DNA of 64,000 nucleotides from Delphinus delphis (lineage: Eukaryota > Chordata > Mammalia > Artiodactyla > Delphinidae). A program made the translations under genes and the position numbers. The stretch is from NCBI RefSeq assembly GCF_949987515.2, contig NC_082702.1, positions 55,955,600 through 56,019,599 on the forward strand, given 5' to 3'. The notes under the pieces were generated by a model. It had not been told where the DNA came from. It was given only the letters and a program-made list of their open reading frames with translations, and did not search any database. Positions 45,585-56,279 of this stretch are shown one piece after another; within the stretch, counting starts at the first letter, position 1; the number at the start of each line of letters is the position of its first letter.

Positions 45585-46300
45585 TTTCATGCCCAGGAGT
45601 GGGATTGCTGGATCTTACGGTAATTCTTTTTTTAGTTTTCTGAGGATCCTCCATACTCTTGTCCATCGTGGCTGCACCAGCTTATACAGGAGGGCTCCCT
45701 TTTCTCCACACCCTCTCCAGCATTTATTGTTTGTAGATTTTTTGATGATGGCCATTCTGACCAGCGTGAGGCGGTACCTCGTTGTAGTTTTGATTTGCAT
45801 TTCTCTAATAATTAGTGATGTTGAGCATCTTCTCGTGTGCTTTTTGGCCATCTCTATGTCTTCTCTGGAGAAATGTCTGTTTAGATCTTCTGCCCTTTTT
45901 TTTTGATTGGGTCTTTTTTTTTGATGTTGAGCTGCAGGAGCTGTTTGTATATTTTGGAGACCAATCCCTTGTGGGTCTGATTATTGCAAATATATTCTCC
46001 CGTTCTGTGCGTTGTCTTGTCATTTTGTTTATAGTTTCCACTGCTGTGTAAAACCTTTAAGTTTTAAATTCAGTCCCATTTGTTTTTTATTTTCATTACT
46101 CTAGGAGGTGGATCAAAAAAGATCTTGCTGTAGTTTATGTCAGAGTTCTGTTTTCCTCTAAGAGTGTTATGGTATCTGGTGTTACATTTAGGTCTTTAAT
46201 CCATTTTGAGTTTATTTTTTGTGTCAGGGAGTGTTCTAAATTTCATTCTTTTACATGTAGCTGTCCACTTCTTATTGAAGAGACTGTTAAAGCAGGGATT
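45585..46300 (-). mobile_element. L1 ORF2 C-terminal relic, antisense
   Basis: The reverse strand encodes L1 ORF2 C-terminal-type pieces (for example, reversed from atggccattctgaccagcgt and tttttggccatctctatgtc). Frameshifts and stops make it inactive. It occupies the GSE1 intron between exons 13 and 14. Confidence 0.8.
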
Positions 46301-46706
46301 TGTTCTTGATGGTTTGAAGTCACTCTCCTGTTAAAACCAGGCTCAGTATCTTTTGGAAAGGCAGAGATTTTACTTTAAAACTATAAATTTTTAACAGCTT
46401 AAAAGTTTTCATATCTAACCCTTACCTTTTTATCTTTCTTTTTGAAAAATGCATTTTAAGGCTATACATTTTCTTTAATTACTTCCTAACCTGTATCCCT
46501 TAAAATTGCCTTTCAATGCTAGATCCTTGGTTCTCATTCCACTGGGTTGGATTTACTTTAGTGATACTTACCAGCATGATGGAAGGGCTGGGAGCAGTGT
46601 GGTCCAAAGGAGAGGACTTTGCTGGCAGCTCTAGAGAGAGGGGAACACTCGCCAGGCCTGTGGCCCCTGCATACAGGAAATGTGTCAACATCACTTGTCT
46701 TTTCAG

Positions 46707-46810
46707 AGCAAAATCTAGAGCGGCAGGTGTTACAGACGCAGTGCAGGCGGCTGGAGGCCCAGCACTACAGCCTCAGTCTCACGGCCGAGCAGCTCTCCCA
46801 CAGCATGGCG
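46707..46810 (+). CDS. GSE1: GSE1 coding exon 14, C-terminal coiled coil (residues 1122-1156)
   Basis: The acceptor is gtcttttcag, ending at 46706, and the donor gtgagt at 46811. It encodes [20 protein letters not shown] followed by [13 protein letters not shown], a leucine-spaced heptad pattern that continues into the final exon. Together they form the C-terminal coiled coil from which the protein family takes its name. The exon ends in phase 0. Confidence 0.95.
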
Positions 46811-47498
46811 GTGAGTCCCAGGGCACCACACGTGGGGGAAAGGAATGAAAATCGGCTCCTGGGGGGTTTTCTTAAACACATAATGCTTATTTTTGTTCAG
46901 CCTTTCGAGTCTGGGTTCAAGAGCACCCATACAGACAAGTTTTGAAGGGAAATTGTGCCCTTGAGAGATGAAAACAGTCTCAGCCTAAGGAGGGAAGCGT
47001 CGTTCATTTGCAGACTATTGATCCTGGAAGGGTGACGATGCTGTGTATATATATCGCCTGTGTCAAGTCTCGCCCTCCTGTGATTTGCTCAGGAAGATGG
47101 AGGGAGGAAAGCTCTTGAAGTGCTAGTCGGACTCCCCCCGCAGCCAGGCTCAGCCCTGCTGCGGCTGTGCTTCCTCCCGTCCACGGGATGGGGGCTTGTC
47201 TCAGATCGGGTCTCTTGGCCAGTCCTGAAGCAGCAGGACATGTTTTATAGCGGCAGGACTAATTTTTCAAATCTCAGCGTTGAAGCTGAGACGGCAGGAG
47301 ACCCTGTTCCTATGAGCGAGCGCAGGTACTGTAAGAATCCGAAACCTCGGGGACAGTCAGAGCTGGTTCAGAGTGCTGAAGGTCGGCCTCCAGCACATTC
47401 GTGCATTCCACACACACGTTTCCTTAGCATTCCACACATACGTTTCCTTACCGCGTGAAATGAGTGCTTTACGTGAATTTCTCTCTCTCTCTCTCCAG
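46811..47498 (+). other. GSE1: GSE1 last intron
   Basis: This 688-bp intron ends in a (ct)n polypyrimidine tract just before the acceptor at 47498. No mobile element is recognised. Confidence 0.8.
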
Positions 47499-47633
47499 GA
47501 GTTGAGGAGCCAGAAACAGAAGATTGTTTCAGAAAGGGAGCGACTCCAGGCAGAACTGGATCACTTACGGAAGTGCCTTGCGTTGCCTGCAATGCATTGG
47601 CCTAGAGGTTACTTTAAGGGATATCCTAGGTGA
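47499..47633 (+). CDS. GSE1: GSE1 terminal coding exon (residues 1157-1200, stop)
   Basis: The acceptor is ctctccag, ending at 47498, and the TGA stop is at 47631..47633. It encodes ELRSQKQKIVSERERLQAEL, then DHLRKCLALPAMHWPRGY and FKGYPR. The first half is the end of the C-terminal coiled coil, and the aromatic/basic tail is a strongly conserved GSE1 terminus. The next in-frame triplet after the exon is the stop, so the end is unambiguous. Confidence 0.96.
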   Translation, partial: ELRSQKQKIVSERERLQAELDHLRKCLALPAMHWPRGYFKGYPR

Positions 47634-48443
47634 CGGTTTCCCTTGCACTAGGCCGAACCTATAGTATAGAAATATTATCTATTTTATTACCTTGAATATT
47701 TAATATTTTTCACTGGGAGGTTTGAAGCTTAAAGAAATGAGAATGTGCCACATGCATGAAGCAAAGGATTCCAGGCTCCAGAAGAAAGAACGAACTCGCC
47801 TTGACTTCAATGCAATTGAATCGCCTTTGTAATTCAGCGAGCAACCCCTGTAGAACACCCAGTTTTTTCTTTTTAAAGGCAGTTTTATTCTTTCCCCACG
47901 TCATGATTTTTTAATCTGAAGATGAAAGGCTCCATTACCAACACTAAAATCCAATCGTTTCTAGCCCCTGGGTGTGTAGGACTGGACCGGACCGTCGGTG
48001 TTCTGTCTTGGTTGCCATGTGACTAGGCCTCGAGAACCCAGGTGGTTCTGGCTGCAGGGGGTGGTGGCCGGTCTCAGTCCTCCCCGGGACTGAGACCTAC
48101 CTTCAGTGGAAGGGAGGTGGGGTGCATTTTTAAGTAAAGGGCTTATTTCAGTTACTTTTTCTGCAAAATTTTCTTCAAAGCAACAGGTCCTAGGAGCACA
48201 CAAAGCAACAGTGCTGAAGCCTTACCCAAAGGCTTTTCCCCAGAAAAGCTCTTACCTTACCTAAAGATAAAAAGCGAATCGACAAACTGAAGGTACCTTT
48301 CTATTACTTCACGGGGGGAATGTACAGAGCTCTGTGTACACATTTATGCACACCCACCAGATTGTTACTGCGGCAGGTAGGGGTGTTTTCATACAAACGT
48401 AAATTTTTGAGAGGAAAGTCAAAGGTGCTTCAGCCTTGTACTG

Positions 48444-48451
48444 TGTATATA
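48444..48451 (+). promoter_or_regulatory. Pumilio-type element TGTATATA in GSE1 3' UTR
   Basis: The sequence matches the PUM1/2 recognition consensus UGUAHAUA exactly. An 8-mer match can occur by chance, so this is only a candidate for post-transcriptional control. Confidence 0.3.
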
Positions 48452-48677
48452 TATTAAAAAAACAAAGTTTTGTATGTTTTTATTACTTTAATTATTGTTA
48501 TAAAAAAGCCTGCCATTTTTAATATGTGGTTTGGAGGGATTTTTGTTGTTTGTTTTCTTGTTTGGGGGTTTTGTTTGTTTTTGTTTTGTTTTTCTGGGCA
48601 AAAAAAAAAATCCTTGCTTTTTAGTGTTTGTACTGCTGCTGGTCAGGACGTTAAGATATTGAAGTGTTTTTTAAAAA

Positions 48678-48683
48678 ATTAAA
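48678..48683 (+). terminator. GSE1: Candidate proximal poly(A) signal ATTAAA of GSE1
   Basis: This is a common variant hexamer, about 1 kb after the stop and preceded by a T-rich stretch. It could give a short 3' UTR isoform lacking the hairpin. Use of this site is not shown by the sequence. Confidence 0.35.
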
Positions 48684-50134
48684 GAAGAAGAAAAGTAAAG
48701 AGCTTACCACTGGCGCCTATGCGATCACTTCATTTTTGAGTTGCACCAGAGTGGTGATGTAGAAAGCCATGGTTACGCCTCACTTCCTCTTGCGCCCCGC
48801 CCCTGCTCCGGACAGCAGCCAGTTCACCACAGCCCATGCTATGAAGCGAGGAGGGGCGGGCTCCAGTGGGAGCCAGGTGGACGCTGTGTTGCACCTTCAC
48901 GCACGCAGGCGCACATGGGCTTCGGTAAGAGCCTTCGAGGAAGGGAGCGGCTGCTGGGGCAGGATGCTGAGGTGTCTTACGGCAGTCTGTGCAGGTGCAA
49001 AGTAGAAACTGTATAGGGTTTATTTATTTAGATGCAAAGCTTTGTACCAGCCTGAAAGTAGGGTGAACAATGTCTGCGCAGAACTTCTCTTCTTGGACTG
49101 ACTGACTGTGCCAACCACAGGAGCGGCTAGGAACGGGGATGAGGCAGGTTCAGGCAGCGTGAAATCTAGATCAGGAAGGCATCTCTTGCCCAAGTGGGCC
49201 TGAACCAGAGGCCAAAGCAGCCAGTGGTTGTTGGTCTGCCCGGGGGAGGGGGGAGGGAGAGGGGACCCGAGCATCGCGCCCCGGGCCAGGGGAAGGGCTG
49301 GCTGACCTTCAGGAAGTGGCCACGCCCTCGGCCCCAGACCTCAGCTGCGAGGAACAGCTTGCTGGCAGATGGCGTTGTGTCACTTTATCTGTTCCCACAC
49401 AGTTTGCTCTGTATATCTGCCAAGAATCTTCCAGTTATTAGCAAACTCAGACGAAAAGTGCCGCCAGTGTTAGCAGCAGTCAGCAAGTGCTTTTCTCTCT
49501 ACAGAAACGACTTGACGAGAACTAAGGGCTCTTCCGGGGCCTCCTCCCCTGCAAAGACACAGAGCGCCATGTGCCACAGGTGGCGACAGGTGTTTAGAGG
49601 GAGCCCCACTGCCAACGATCAGGGCAAAACGTCACTGAATTTCTCTACCTAAAATCTGCTTGCTGGCTCTGAAGGCCTAAGGGTTACTACATCTTAACGC
49701 TTCCTCCCAGTCCTCCTAACTCCATAGTAGAAAATGTCTGGATGCCTTTGCTCCTCGGCTCTGGTAGGGGTCCTGGCCAAAAAGCAAAGGGATGAGTAGA
49801 TCTGATAATGTGCACAGCCCCATCCTGTTACCACCTGAGGGGAGCGCCTGTGTCTGCGGCTGTTTTGCTTTTGGGGAGGAGGACGCGGCACACAGGTTAA
49901 AGGGACGCCTGCCCAGGGGTGCAGCTGTGTCACTGAGCTAGAACTGCCTGCCTCCCCCCTGCCCCGCCTCTGAGCTGCTCCATCACTCTGCTTCCCCATA
50001 CTCCCACCGACCTGTGAGGGTCTCTGGATATTCTAAGGCTCAAGAAGTAATAGGACAATCAGAATATAAATACAAACCCGTAAGGCAACATGAATAAACT
50101 AAGAAAAAGGAAACAAAGTGTCTTTTGAAAACAA

Positions 50135-50183
50135 AAGATTGGGTACTATGTCTCTGCACCACTGAGACATAGTACCCAATCTT
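50135..50183. repeat. Perfect 20-bp inverted repeat (hairpin) in GSE1 3' UTR
   Basis: The arm at 50135..50154 (starting aagattgggt) is the exact reverse complement of 50164..50183, with a 9-nt loop (tgcaccact). A 20-bp uninterrupted stem is far longer than expected by chance in a few kilobases. A-rich sequence outside the left arm and T-rich sequence outside the right arm could extend it imperfectly. There are no terminal features of a known transposon that I recognise. Confidence 0.9.
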
Positions 50184-51393
50184 GGGGTTTTTTTTGTTCC
50201 ATTTAGTAATTAGTTTTATAATCTGAAAACACTTATTCTGAAAGAGCATGGTAGCATCAGAGCCTCTTTTCAGTTTGGGCTTAAAAACTGACAGAGAAAT
50301 ATGGAATCCCTGAAGCTTTCTGTTCAGCTGTTTCACACTGAGTTTGAAAGACAAAGTTCAGAAGTGCACCACATTTGCTCTAGAACTGATCATGCAACTT
50401 CTGTGTCAGTACTTTTGTGAACAGTCCTGCACGACCTGTGTCTTCCCACGGCACCTGGGAGAGACGGCTGCCGTCTACCCTCTAAAGGGGGTTTCGCTAA
50501 ACCTGTGCAGGATGGGATCCCTTCCAAAAGTGAGTCGTGTGGTTCTGCATTTAATCAGATCGTTAGCAACAACCCAGAGCTTTCCACCAAACTTGGCGCG
50601 CCACACGTAGAAACAAGCCAAACTGATGTGAAATATCGTAATCTTAATCCATTATCTCAGATAAGTGACCAAGATAGGCTCTTCAACAGTGTAGTCTATA
50701 TTCTAAAGGAAACAAAACACTTAATTGGCATTAACATGCTCATAGATTATACACCCTCAGGGAAACTCAAAGAATATTAAAAGGAGCCGACACCTTCAGC
50801 AAAGTAGCGACGCATTAAAGTATTCTAACAGGAAGTCTTAAGTTTGTACGTGGGATGGTGTTTCGTCAAGTAGCTCACGATGCTGTCACATCTCCAACAT
50901 TAGACTGCATACCCCCCTTCCCTCTGGGCCACGGCTTAAAGTGTAGCAAGTTCCAGGGACCTGCCACCAGATGGAGATGGTCAGCACCGCGACGCTGTTC
51001 ATCGTACAGCGTGGATTAGCCACTTCGCAGCAGCCCTGTCCTCTTCCAAGTAACCACACTATCGACTTTACTACTTGCAGTAGCCTGTCCCCACCTTCTG
51101 ATCCAGCGCTTGACCCTAACTCCTTAACTCTACCTTGACCCGAGGAAGACCATATGCTAATCAGTCAGTCGTGTTACTCTGTATGTACCTATGCTTAACT
51201 GCTAGAACAGGCAGCCAGTACATGGGAGGAGGAGGAACAGTGCTCGGTCACTCTGGGGGGCAGTTTAGATGCTGTGAAACTAAACCTGTTCTAAGTGTAC
51301 TTGTTTGAATTAACTGTATTGTAATATTATTTGTTGAATGTAGTAATTAGGTATTTATGAATATATTGCTGTAATTTCTGACAACATCCAAAA

Positions 51394-51399
51394 AATAAA
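51394..51399 (+). terminator. GSE1: Distal poly(A) signal AATAAA of GSE1
   Basis: This is a canonical hexamer in an AT-rich context at the end of the long 3' UTR. Another AATAAA lies at 51456..51461. It is the last + strand signal before the GINS2 3' end on the other strand. Confidence 0.6.
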
Positions 51400-51415
51400 A
51401 TCTTCCTAAATCATC

Positions 51416-52379
51416 TTAAGAGAAAAATCTTTTCTATGTTGTAATAAGGCCAAAAAATAAAAATAAGAGCTCAACAATTACACAGCTTTAAGGTAAAGTG
51501 TGAAGACACATTCGACTGTGCCTCGGCCAGGTTTTAAGAGAAGGGGATTCGGGGTGAAATCTGAGATACACAGGACTCCTAAACTGCCACAGTAACATGT
51601 GGTTTCATTCTAGAACATTCCCCAGATTAACTCTGAAGGATTCTGCATAAGAGAGAGATGAAAAGACAAGTCCTGTCATCTCTTAAGTGATGGAGACCAG
51701 GTCTTCTGGGTCCTCATCCCTCCATGTGCGGCCCTTCGGTGCTTAAACAATAGCTGCTTGAGCAACCTGAAGTAAGTTTGTATTTTAAACACTGAAGGGT
51801 AAAAACACCAGCAGATATTCTTTAGGCCCAGTTGATCACGCACACGTACCCCTCATAACCCTTGAGATGGCATGTGACTGCTTTTGATTGACGGCGCTAG
51901 CATTGGAAACCAGCTGGTTACCGAACCTACTCATTACATGACGAGACGATCTCCCCCCCGCCGCCTCCTGCGGTAATGTACTTTTCTGTAAGGGACTGAG
52001 CAATGCTAGCGCTTAAACTTTTCCTCCTAGGGAAAAAAACCAATACCGTTAACTGAGCCATTGCTGCCTAGAACTGTCTTCCCCTCAGTTCATCAAGAAC
52101 CATGTAATAGGCCCCACTTTTCCCCCTGGGGTCGTGTCTTCAGCATCACTCATACACTCGATAACATGGAATTGATTTTGTCCTGACTTTCCTCTTGCTG
52201 ATAAGCAACCCTTAGGGCCTTACCCAGAAACAGCCAAGAGAACAAGAGATACCCAGAGTGTCGGTCGGAAGTTGACAGTTGCCTGCTAAACCTCTCAAGT
52301 TTGGTCCATCAGATCATTCTAGCCACTTGGCCTGCTCCCTTGCGTGGCAGTTATGCAGGAAAAAAACCCAACAGAGATG
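51416..52379. other. Intergenic gap between GSE1 and GINS2 3' ends
   Basis: About 1 kb separates the two convergent genes. It contains a second AATAAA (51456) and otherwise unique moderately AT-rich sequence. No gene or young repeat is visible. Confidence 0.6.
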
Positions 52380-52394
52380 TGGGTTGATTCCATC

Positions 52395-52400
52395 TTTATT
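52395..52400 (-). terminator. GINS2: Poly(A) signal AATAAA of GINS2
   Basis: The plus strand reads tttatt here, giving AATAAA on the gene strand about 555 bp after the GINS2 stop. Cleavage would be expected near 52375..52385. Confidence 0.7.
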
Positions 52401-52954
52401 GTGTATCAGGGCTTAGATGATAAATATGGGTTGCTGTCACTCGCCACTCATCTGCTGTCCTCCTCCGTGTGAAGAGCCTCTGTAGCAGACTAAATTTAGC
52501 CCCAGAGATGAGGGTCAAGAAGGGAGAAGAATGGCCGAGGCCACGTTACCATCCTGCTACATCTCCATCTTACCATCCTGCTACATCTCCGTCTTAAAAG
52601 CAACACTGGACGGCACCGAACACTCACCTGCACACAACAGTCCCGTGCAGGAGACCCAGAGCTCTGCTAGCGAAATCATTCGTTCTGCCAATGCTTTTCT
52701 CGTTTCCCCATGAAAGGACAGCTGGCTCCCAGATACAGACATGGAATTACAGAATGTCTCGAGGACTAAGCACAAGCCTGTTGCTTGCCAACAAGGTTAT
52801 GAACCCACCCCTTGATTCACTGCAGTTTTTTGCATACATTCAGAAATAGTTCTAGAACTCTGGAAATGTGAGTACCTCTGTCACGTCCCGAGCGCTCAGG
52901 CCACCCGGTGAGCCTCCTGCTGGCAGACACGGGCCTCTACAAACCAGTCTCTGC
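52401..52954 (-). other. GINS2: GINS2 3' untranslated region
   Basis: This is non-coding sequence between the GINS2 stop and its poly(A) signal. It contains a 24-bp tandem duplication at 52546..52593. A 60-codon + strand open frame here lies over the duplication and has no recognisable product. Confidence 0.7.
52546..52593. repeat. 24-bp tandem duplication in GINS2 3' UTR
   Basis: Two adjacent copies beginning ttaccatcctgctacatctc differ at one base (catc versus cgtc at the end). This is a simple local duplication. Confidence 0.9.
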
Positions 52955-53080
52955 CTACAAGTCCTGAGACTGGGAGCTGTCAGAAGGTTGCAGGTTCGTG
53001 CGGAGTTTGTACATGTGATTGAGCGCTTGTGTGAGGAAAGCCCCACTGGTGTTGATCTCCATCAAGGTCAAGTTATCCAG
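52955..53080 (-). CDS. GINS2: GINS2 last coding exon (C-terminal 41 residues, stop)
   Basis: Read on the minus strand, the acceptor tttag precedes CTGGATAAC. The exon encodes [20 protein letters not shown], then [20 protein letters not shown] and a final Leu, followed by TAG at 52957..52955. This is the GINS2/PSF2 C-terminus, with its conserved LTLMEINT and NHMYKLR helices that pack against the other GINS subunits. The final residues are Ser/Gln-rich and variable between species. Confidence 0.96.
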   Translation of the reverse strand: MDNLTLMEINTSGAFLTQALNHMYKLRTNLQPSDSSQSQDL

Positions 53081-53294
53081 CTAAAACACAAGGGCAAACA
53101 GACCGGGTTGGTTGAGTCTTTGATTTCACAAAAGGTTAAATCTACTGGATAAAAAATAAGGAACCAATGAGTAATAATTTTCTGAAAGCCCCGCATGGCT
53201 AGTTATCCCTTCCCGCGACGCCCTAAGCAGACAAGATGCCGCGGGCTGTCCCACAGAGCATCCGGCCTCCGTGGGCGGCCCACCGCATGCCCAC
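53081..53294 (-). other. GINS2: GINS2 short intron before last exon
   Basis: A 214-bp intron with minus-strand gtgggc donor and tttag acceptor. No repeat is seen. Confidence 0.85.
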
Positions 53295-53421
53295 CTTGGC
53301 GTGTGCCTCCTGCTGTCTCACGAAGCTGTCAGCAGACACCCGGAGCTTGGCTATGCGAGTGTCCCACACGTCCTTGATCAGGGTCCGGATCTCATCTGCT
53401 TTCGGGATGTTGTCTGAAGCA
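53295..53421 (-). CDS. GINS2: GINS2 penultimate coding exon
   Basis: The minus-strand acceptor is cctttag (plus 53422..53428) and the donor is gtgggc from 53294. It completes a His codon and encodes [20 protein letters not shown] followed by [20 protein letters not shown] and AK. These are the conserved PSF2 helices, including the DEIR...DTRIAKLR motif. The length is 127 bp with phase 1 at the start and 0 at the end, consistent with both neighbouring exons. Confidence 0.96.
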
Positions 53422-54479
53422 CTAAAGGAAGCAAAAGGTGAAATAAATCGTATAAGGAAGCACTCAGCGAACTAAGGCAACTTCCAGGTAGAAGTGGCTT
53501 GTGTAAATGCTGCTTGGATTTAGGCAAAAATGCACAAGCTGTTCTAGACTCAAAATTGGTTTCGCTTTTTCAGTTTTTTAAAATGTAAGGATTTCTAGCG
53601 GTTAAGCTTGGTGCCAAGAAAATTCAGCCGTGATCCTCACCGAGTTATCTGTGCTCATGTTACCTGTCCCTGGGCAAGCTGTGGTACAAGGACTTCTGTT
53701 ATTCACCAAAAAAAATGAGATCTTGGAGAAGCAGCTCTGAGTCGGTCCTCCCCTGACTCAGGATAACTGAGTGTTCTATGCTATAGAATTTCCATCGAGA
53801 ATGAATTTCTTTCAAAGGCTGGCTCAGCAGTCATGACCTCTAATGCTAATACCCCATCTGTTATCCAAGGGCTAGAACCCACTAGGGAAAGAAGACGAAG
53901 GCTCTGTGCCAGGCATTTCTATCCTCACAAAATCCCTGAAGGATAGGAGTGTCCCACTCTACAGAGAAAACAAAGATACATTTGCAGAAGTCACAGAACA
54001 AATCGCAAATGAGCATAAACAGCACACCTATACACAGCAAATTCTGGGTAACAGTCTGACTGGAGCCAGCGGGGCCGCACTGAGAGCCTTCCTGTGTGAC
54101 ACATTTGTAAACTAAACTAACCTTTGAAGGAAGAGACAAACTAGAAGACAAAAGCAAAAGCCAACATCACGGATCACCAGGCGTCCTAGGGTAACCTGGC
54201 AAGGCTGTCTCCACAGGCTAAAATAGCTCAAGATGAGTAGATGGAGAATCAGTAGCATACAATTGATACAGTAGATTTTATTTAAGACCCAAACATTTGG
54301 ATCTTATGCTCTGAACAGCAGGTTAAAGAACAAAGGACCCCAGCTCCTCGTGAACTGCACTGCAGAACCGAGGTCCCTTCACTGAATGCATGGCTCTAAG
54401 GAATTATAAAACAAGGGTTTCGATAGGCACTGCGTACGTAACTCATTGAACTTCAAAAACTGAAGATGAACCGGCCTCC

Positions 54480-54900
54480 CCTCTGCTCCCATATTCTCCC
54501 TTCTGAAGTCACACTCCCCTACAAAAGCAGCCCTCTCATATCCTCCGGATAACGCCCACCTGCCTGAACACTCTCCTGGGGACGCCGCGTCCACCGCCCT
54601 GCCCTCACTCAGTCCACGCCGGTCCCAACAGCCCTGCTCCACAAATCCAGGCCCTTTCACCTTCTGTCCTTCTACCTACACTGCCCTCTCCCCTAGTAAA
54701 TTTCCCCTCAGCCTCCAAGCCAGGGATCCCTCCTCTGGCAGCACCAGGCATGAGGGTTGCACCCCGACATACTCTGAACAGCATTAGCACACACTGCAGG
54801 GTTATACCACATCTGTCAACAGGGTCGCATCTCCTCCCCACGAAACTGGAACTCAAGCCTACATGACCATCTCCACTACCTGGTGGGATGCTTAGCATGT
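54480..54900 (+). repeat. L2-like LINE relic
   Basis: A CT-rich stretch with phrases like those at the 3' end of mammalian L2 elements (cctcccctctgctcccatat ... tgcttagcatgttgaatg). The match is by memory of the consensus and diverged. Confidence 0.35.
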
Positions 54901-55139
54901 TGAATGCTGAGAATGTTGTGAACTACACAACTGCAGCCACATGTCAACTCAAGGACAAGTCCATGTTGTGCAGATTTTCACCTGAATTCCACAGGTGGGC
55001 CCCCGGCCCCTGCTGCTCTTCGGGAGGCAGTAGGGAGCTTCCAACTTTGGTTCTGCTTCTGCTCTTGAATCCATCAATGAAAAGGTGCTCAGGGCTTCAA
55101 AAGCTTGACATTGTGCAAATTACATTCTAAGTAGCCACA

Positions 55140-55930
55140 CCTGCCTGCCCCCGACATTCCACAAACATGTGAGTACCAGGCACTGTGCAGGGGCAGGCGA
55201 GACAGTCCCTGCCCATGAGACCTGGGGGCGGGGGTGGGGAACAGCTCAGGCACAGCAGTTAGAGCATTACACCTGACAAATGCTATAGAGGGGTGCAGAG
55301 CTGCCAGGAGGACTGGTACACGTAACCTGGGAGGGAGGACCTGCTATGCTAAACCCGAGGAGGGAGCAGGGAACAGGTGGACTCACGGGGCAGAAGGACG
55401 GTGCACACACACACACACACACACGTGTGTGCCTGTGCACTCTGAGGACCTGGGCATGTGTGAAGAAGTGAAGGAGGCCAACGTGAGCCTGCACCCTAGA
55501 GAATCGGAGGGAAGGACTGCAGAGAGTGGTGCGAGACGGGAGAAGGGAACCAGGCTGTGCGGTGCTTCGAATACCACGATCAGGACTTCAGACCCTAGAG
55601 AGGCTCCGAGGAGCAGGGGACTCACGTGGCAGCTGTATCTTTGCAAGGCCGCTCTGGCTCAAGGCGGAGAATGAATTAGAAGCCCGTGGGGAGCCTGAAC
55701 TGGATGAGGGGAAACAGTTTTGCCCCAGTGGACCTGCCTTCTAGCCCAGGGTCGAAGGAAAATGCGACCCCTGGCCCTTTCCTGTGCAAGAGATACAAGA
55801 ACGCAGATGCACAGGCCCAAAGGAGAAAAGGGGTGCAGCTCGACTAATGACACATTTGCAGTTAAGAAAAAGGCTACTGCTGGAGATGATGGGCTGATAC
55901 TAGAGTCCAATATCAAGTGACGGGTAGGAC
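55140..55930 (-). repeat. L2-like LINE relic, reversed
   Basis: The order 'accaggcactgtgcaggggc', 'agtccctgcccatgagacct', 'gaagtgaaggaggccaac' resembles the reverse complement of an L2-type 3' region. The family call is tentative. Confidence 0.35.
55404..55430. repeat. (CA)n microsatellite
   Basis: A run of ca dinucleotides followed by gtgtgtg within the GINS2 intron. Confidence 0.95.
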
Positions 55931-56179
55931 GCAGAATGGAAAGAACCACGGGATCCACCAGGAGAGGGAAGGGTGGAGAAAGGGAAAAAAGAGAAACAGG
56001 GAGAGACAGAGCCCGGCCAGTGTGTGCGTGCCCACAAACGACTCCCAGACTACTGGCTGAGGACCCGGGCGCCAAAGCTACCACTTCCCTCGGTAATGAG
56101 CGTGGAACACGAAAGGAGGTGGGCTGGGAACTGGGGGTTCCATCGTGCATGTGGGTTCGAAGAAGTGAGAGGTACTTAC

Positions 56180-56279
56180 TGATTTAAGAGGAGTTTGGTG
56201 AGCTCCATGTAGTGAAGGCTGGGCATAGGGGTAAAAGTTTCTTCCTTTCGTTCATGATCCCGAATCTCCTCCAACTTCT
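56180..56279 (-). CDS. GINS2: GINS2 coding exon (about residues 69-102)
   Basis: The minus-strand acceptor is aaatttcag just upstream (56280 onwards) and the donor is gtaagt from 56179. It encodes (E)[20 protein letters not shown] followed by [12 protein letters not shown] and two bases of a His codon completed in the next exon. The [14 protein letters not shown] and YMELTKLLL segments are diagnostic of PSF2. The length is 100 bp. The upstream exon(s), encoding the N-terminal domain, are outside the window. Confidence 0.96.

Larger units (their letters stand above)
43469..46706 (+). other. GSE1: GSE1 intron after coding exon 13, L1-rich
   Basis: This is a 3.2-kb intron where composition turns AT-rich. 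It is mostly antisense L1-derived sequence (separate entries). 43500..44200 and 46300..46700 contain nothing I can assign with confidence. Confidence 0.75.
1..51415 (+). other. GSE1: GSE1 gene, transcribed part in the window
   Basis: This is the span of GSE1 seen here: 5' intron, 15 coding exons and 3' UTR. The exons were placed by reading GSE1-like protein segments and finding AG acceptors and GT donors whose phases match. The spliced frame from the ATG at 14647 to the TGA at 47631 is 3603 nt (1200 residues), close to the roughly 1217 residues I recall for human GSE1. Family knowledge: GSE1 is a nuclear, mostly disordered, coiled-coil protein that co-purifies with BHC/CoREST-LSD1-HDAC1/2 complexes. 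The exon at 14645 begins GC-ATG, which fits an upstream exon ending in a start codon plus one and a third codons. No such exon was recognised upstream in the window. Confidence 0.93.
47634..51415 (+). other. GSE1: GSE1 3' untranslated region
   Basis: Non-coding sequence follows the GSE1 stop up to an AATAAA at 51394. The length of about 3.8 kb fits the long 3' UTR I recall for GSE1. Within it are a proximal ATTAAA (48678), a Pumilio-type TGTATATA (48444) and a perfect 20-bp inverted repeat (50135..50183). Short open frames on both strands have no recognisable product. The exact cleavage position is inferred from the signal, not observed. Confidence 0.7.
53422..56179 (-). other. GINS2: GINS2 intron between the 56180 and 53421 exons
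   Basis: This is a 2.76-kb intron. 54480..54900 resembles an old L2-like LINE end on the + strand, and about 55140..55900 looks like the same kind of element reversed. A (ca)n microsatellite sits at 55404. No other gene is recognised. Confidence 0.65.
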
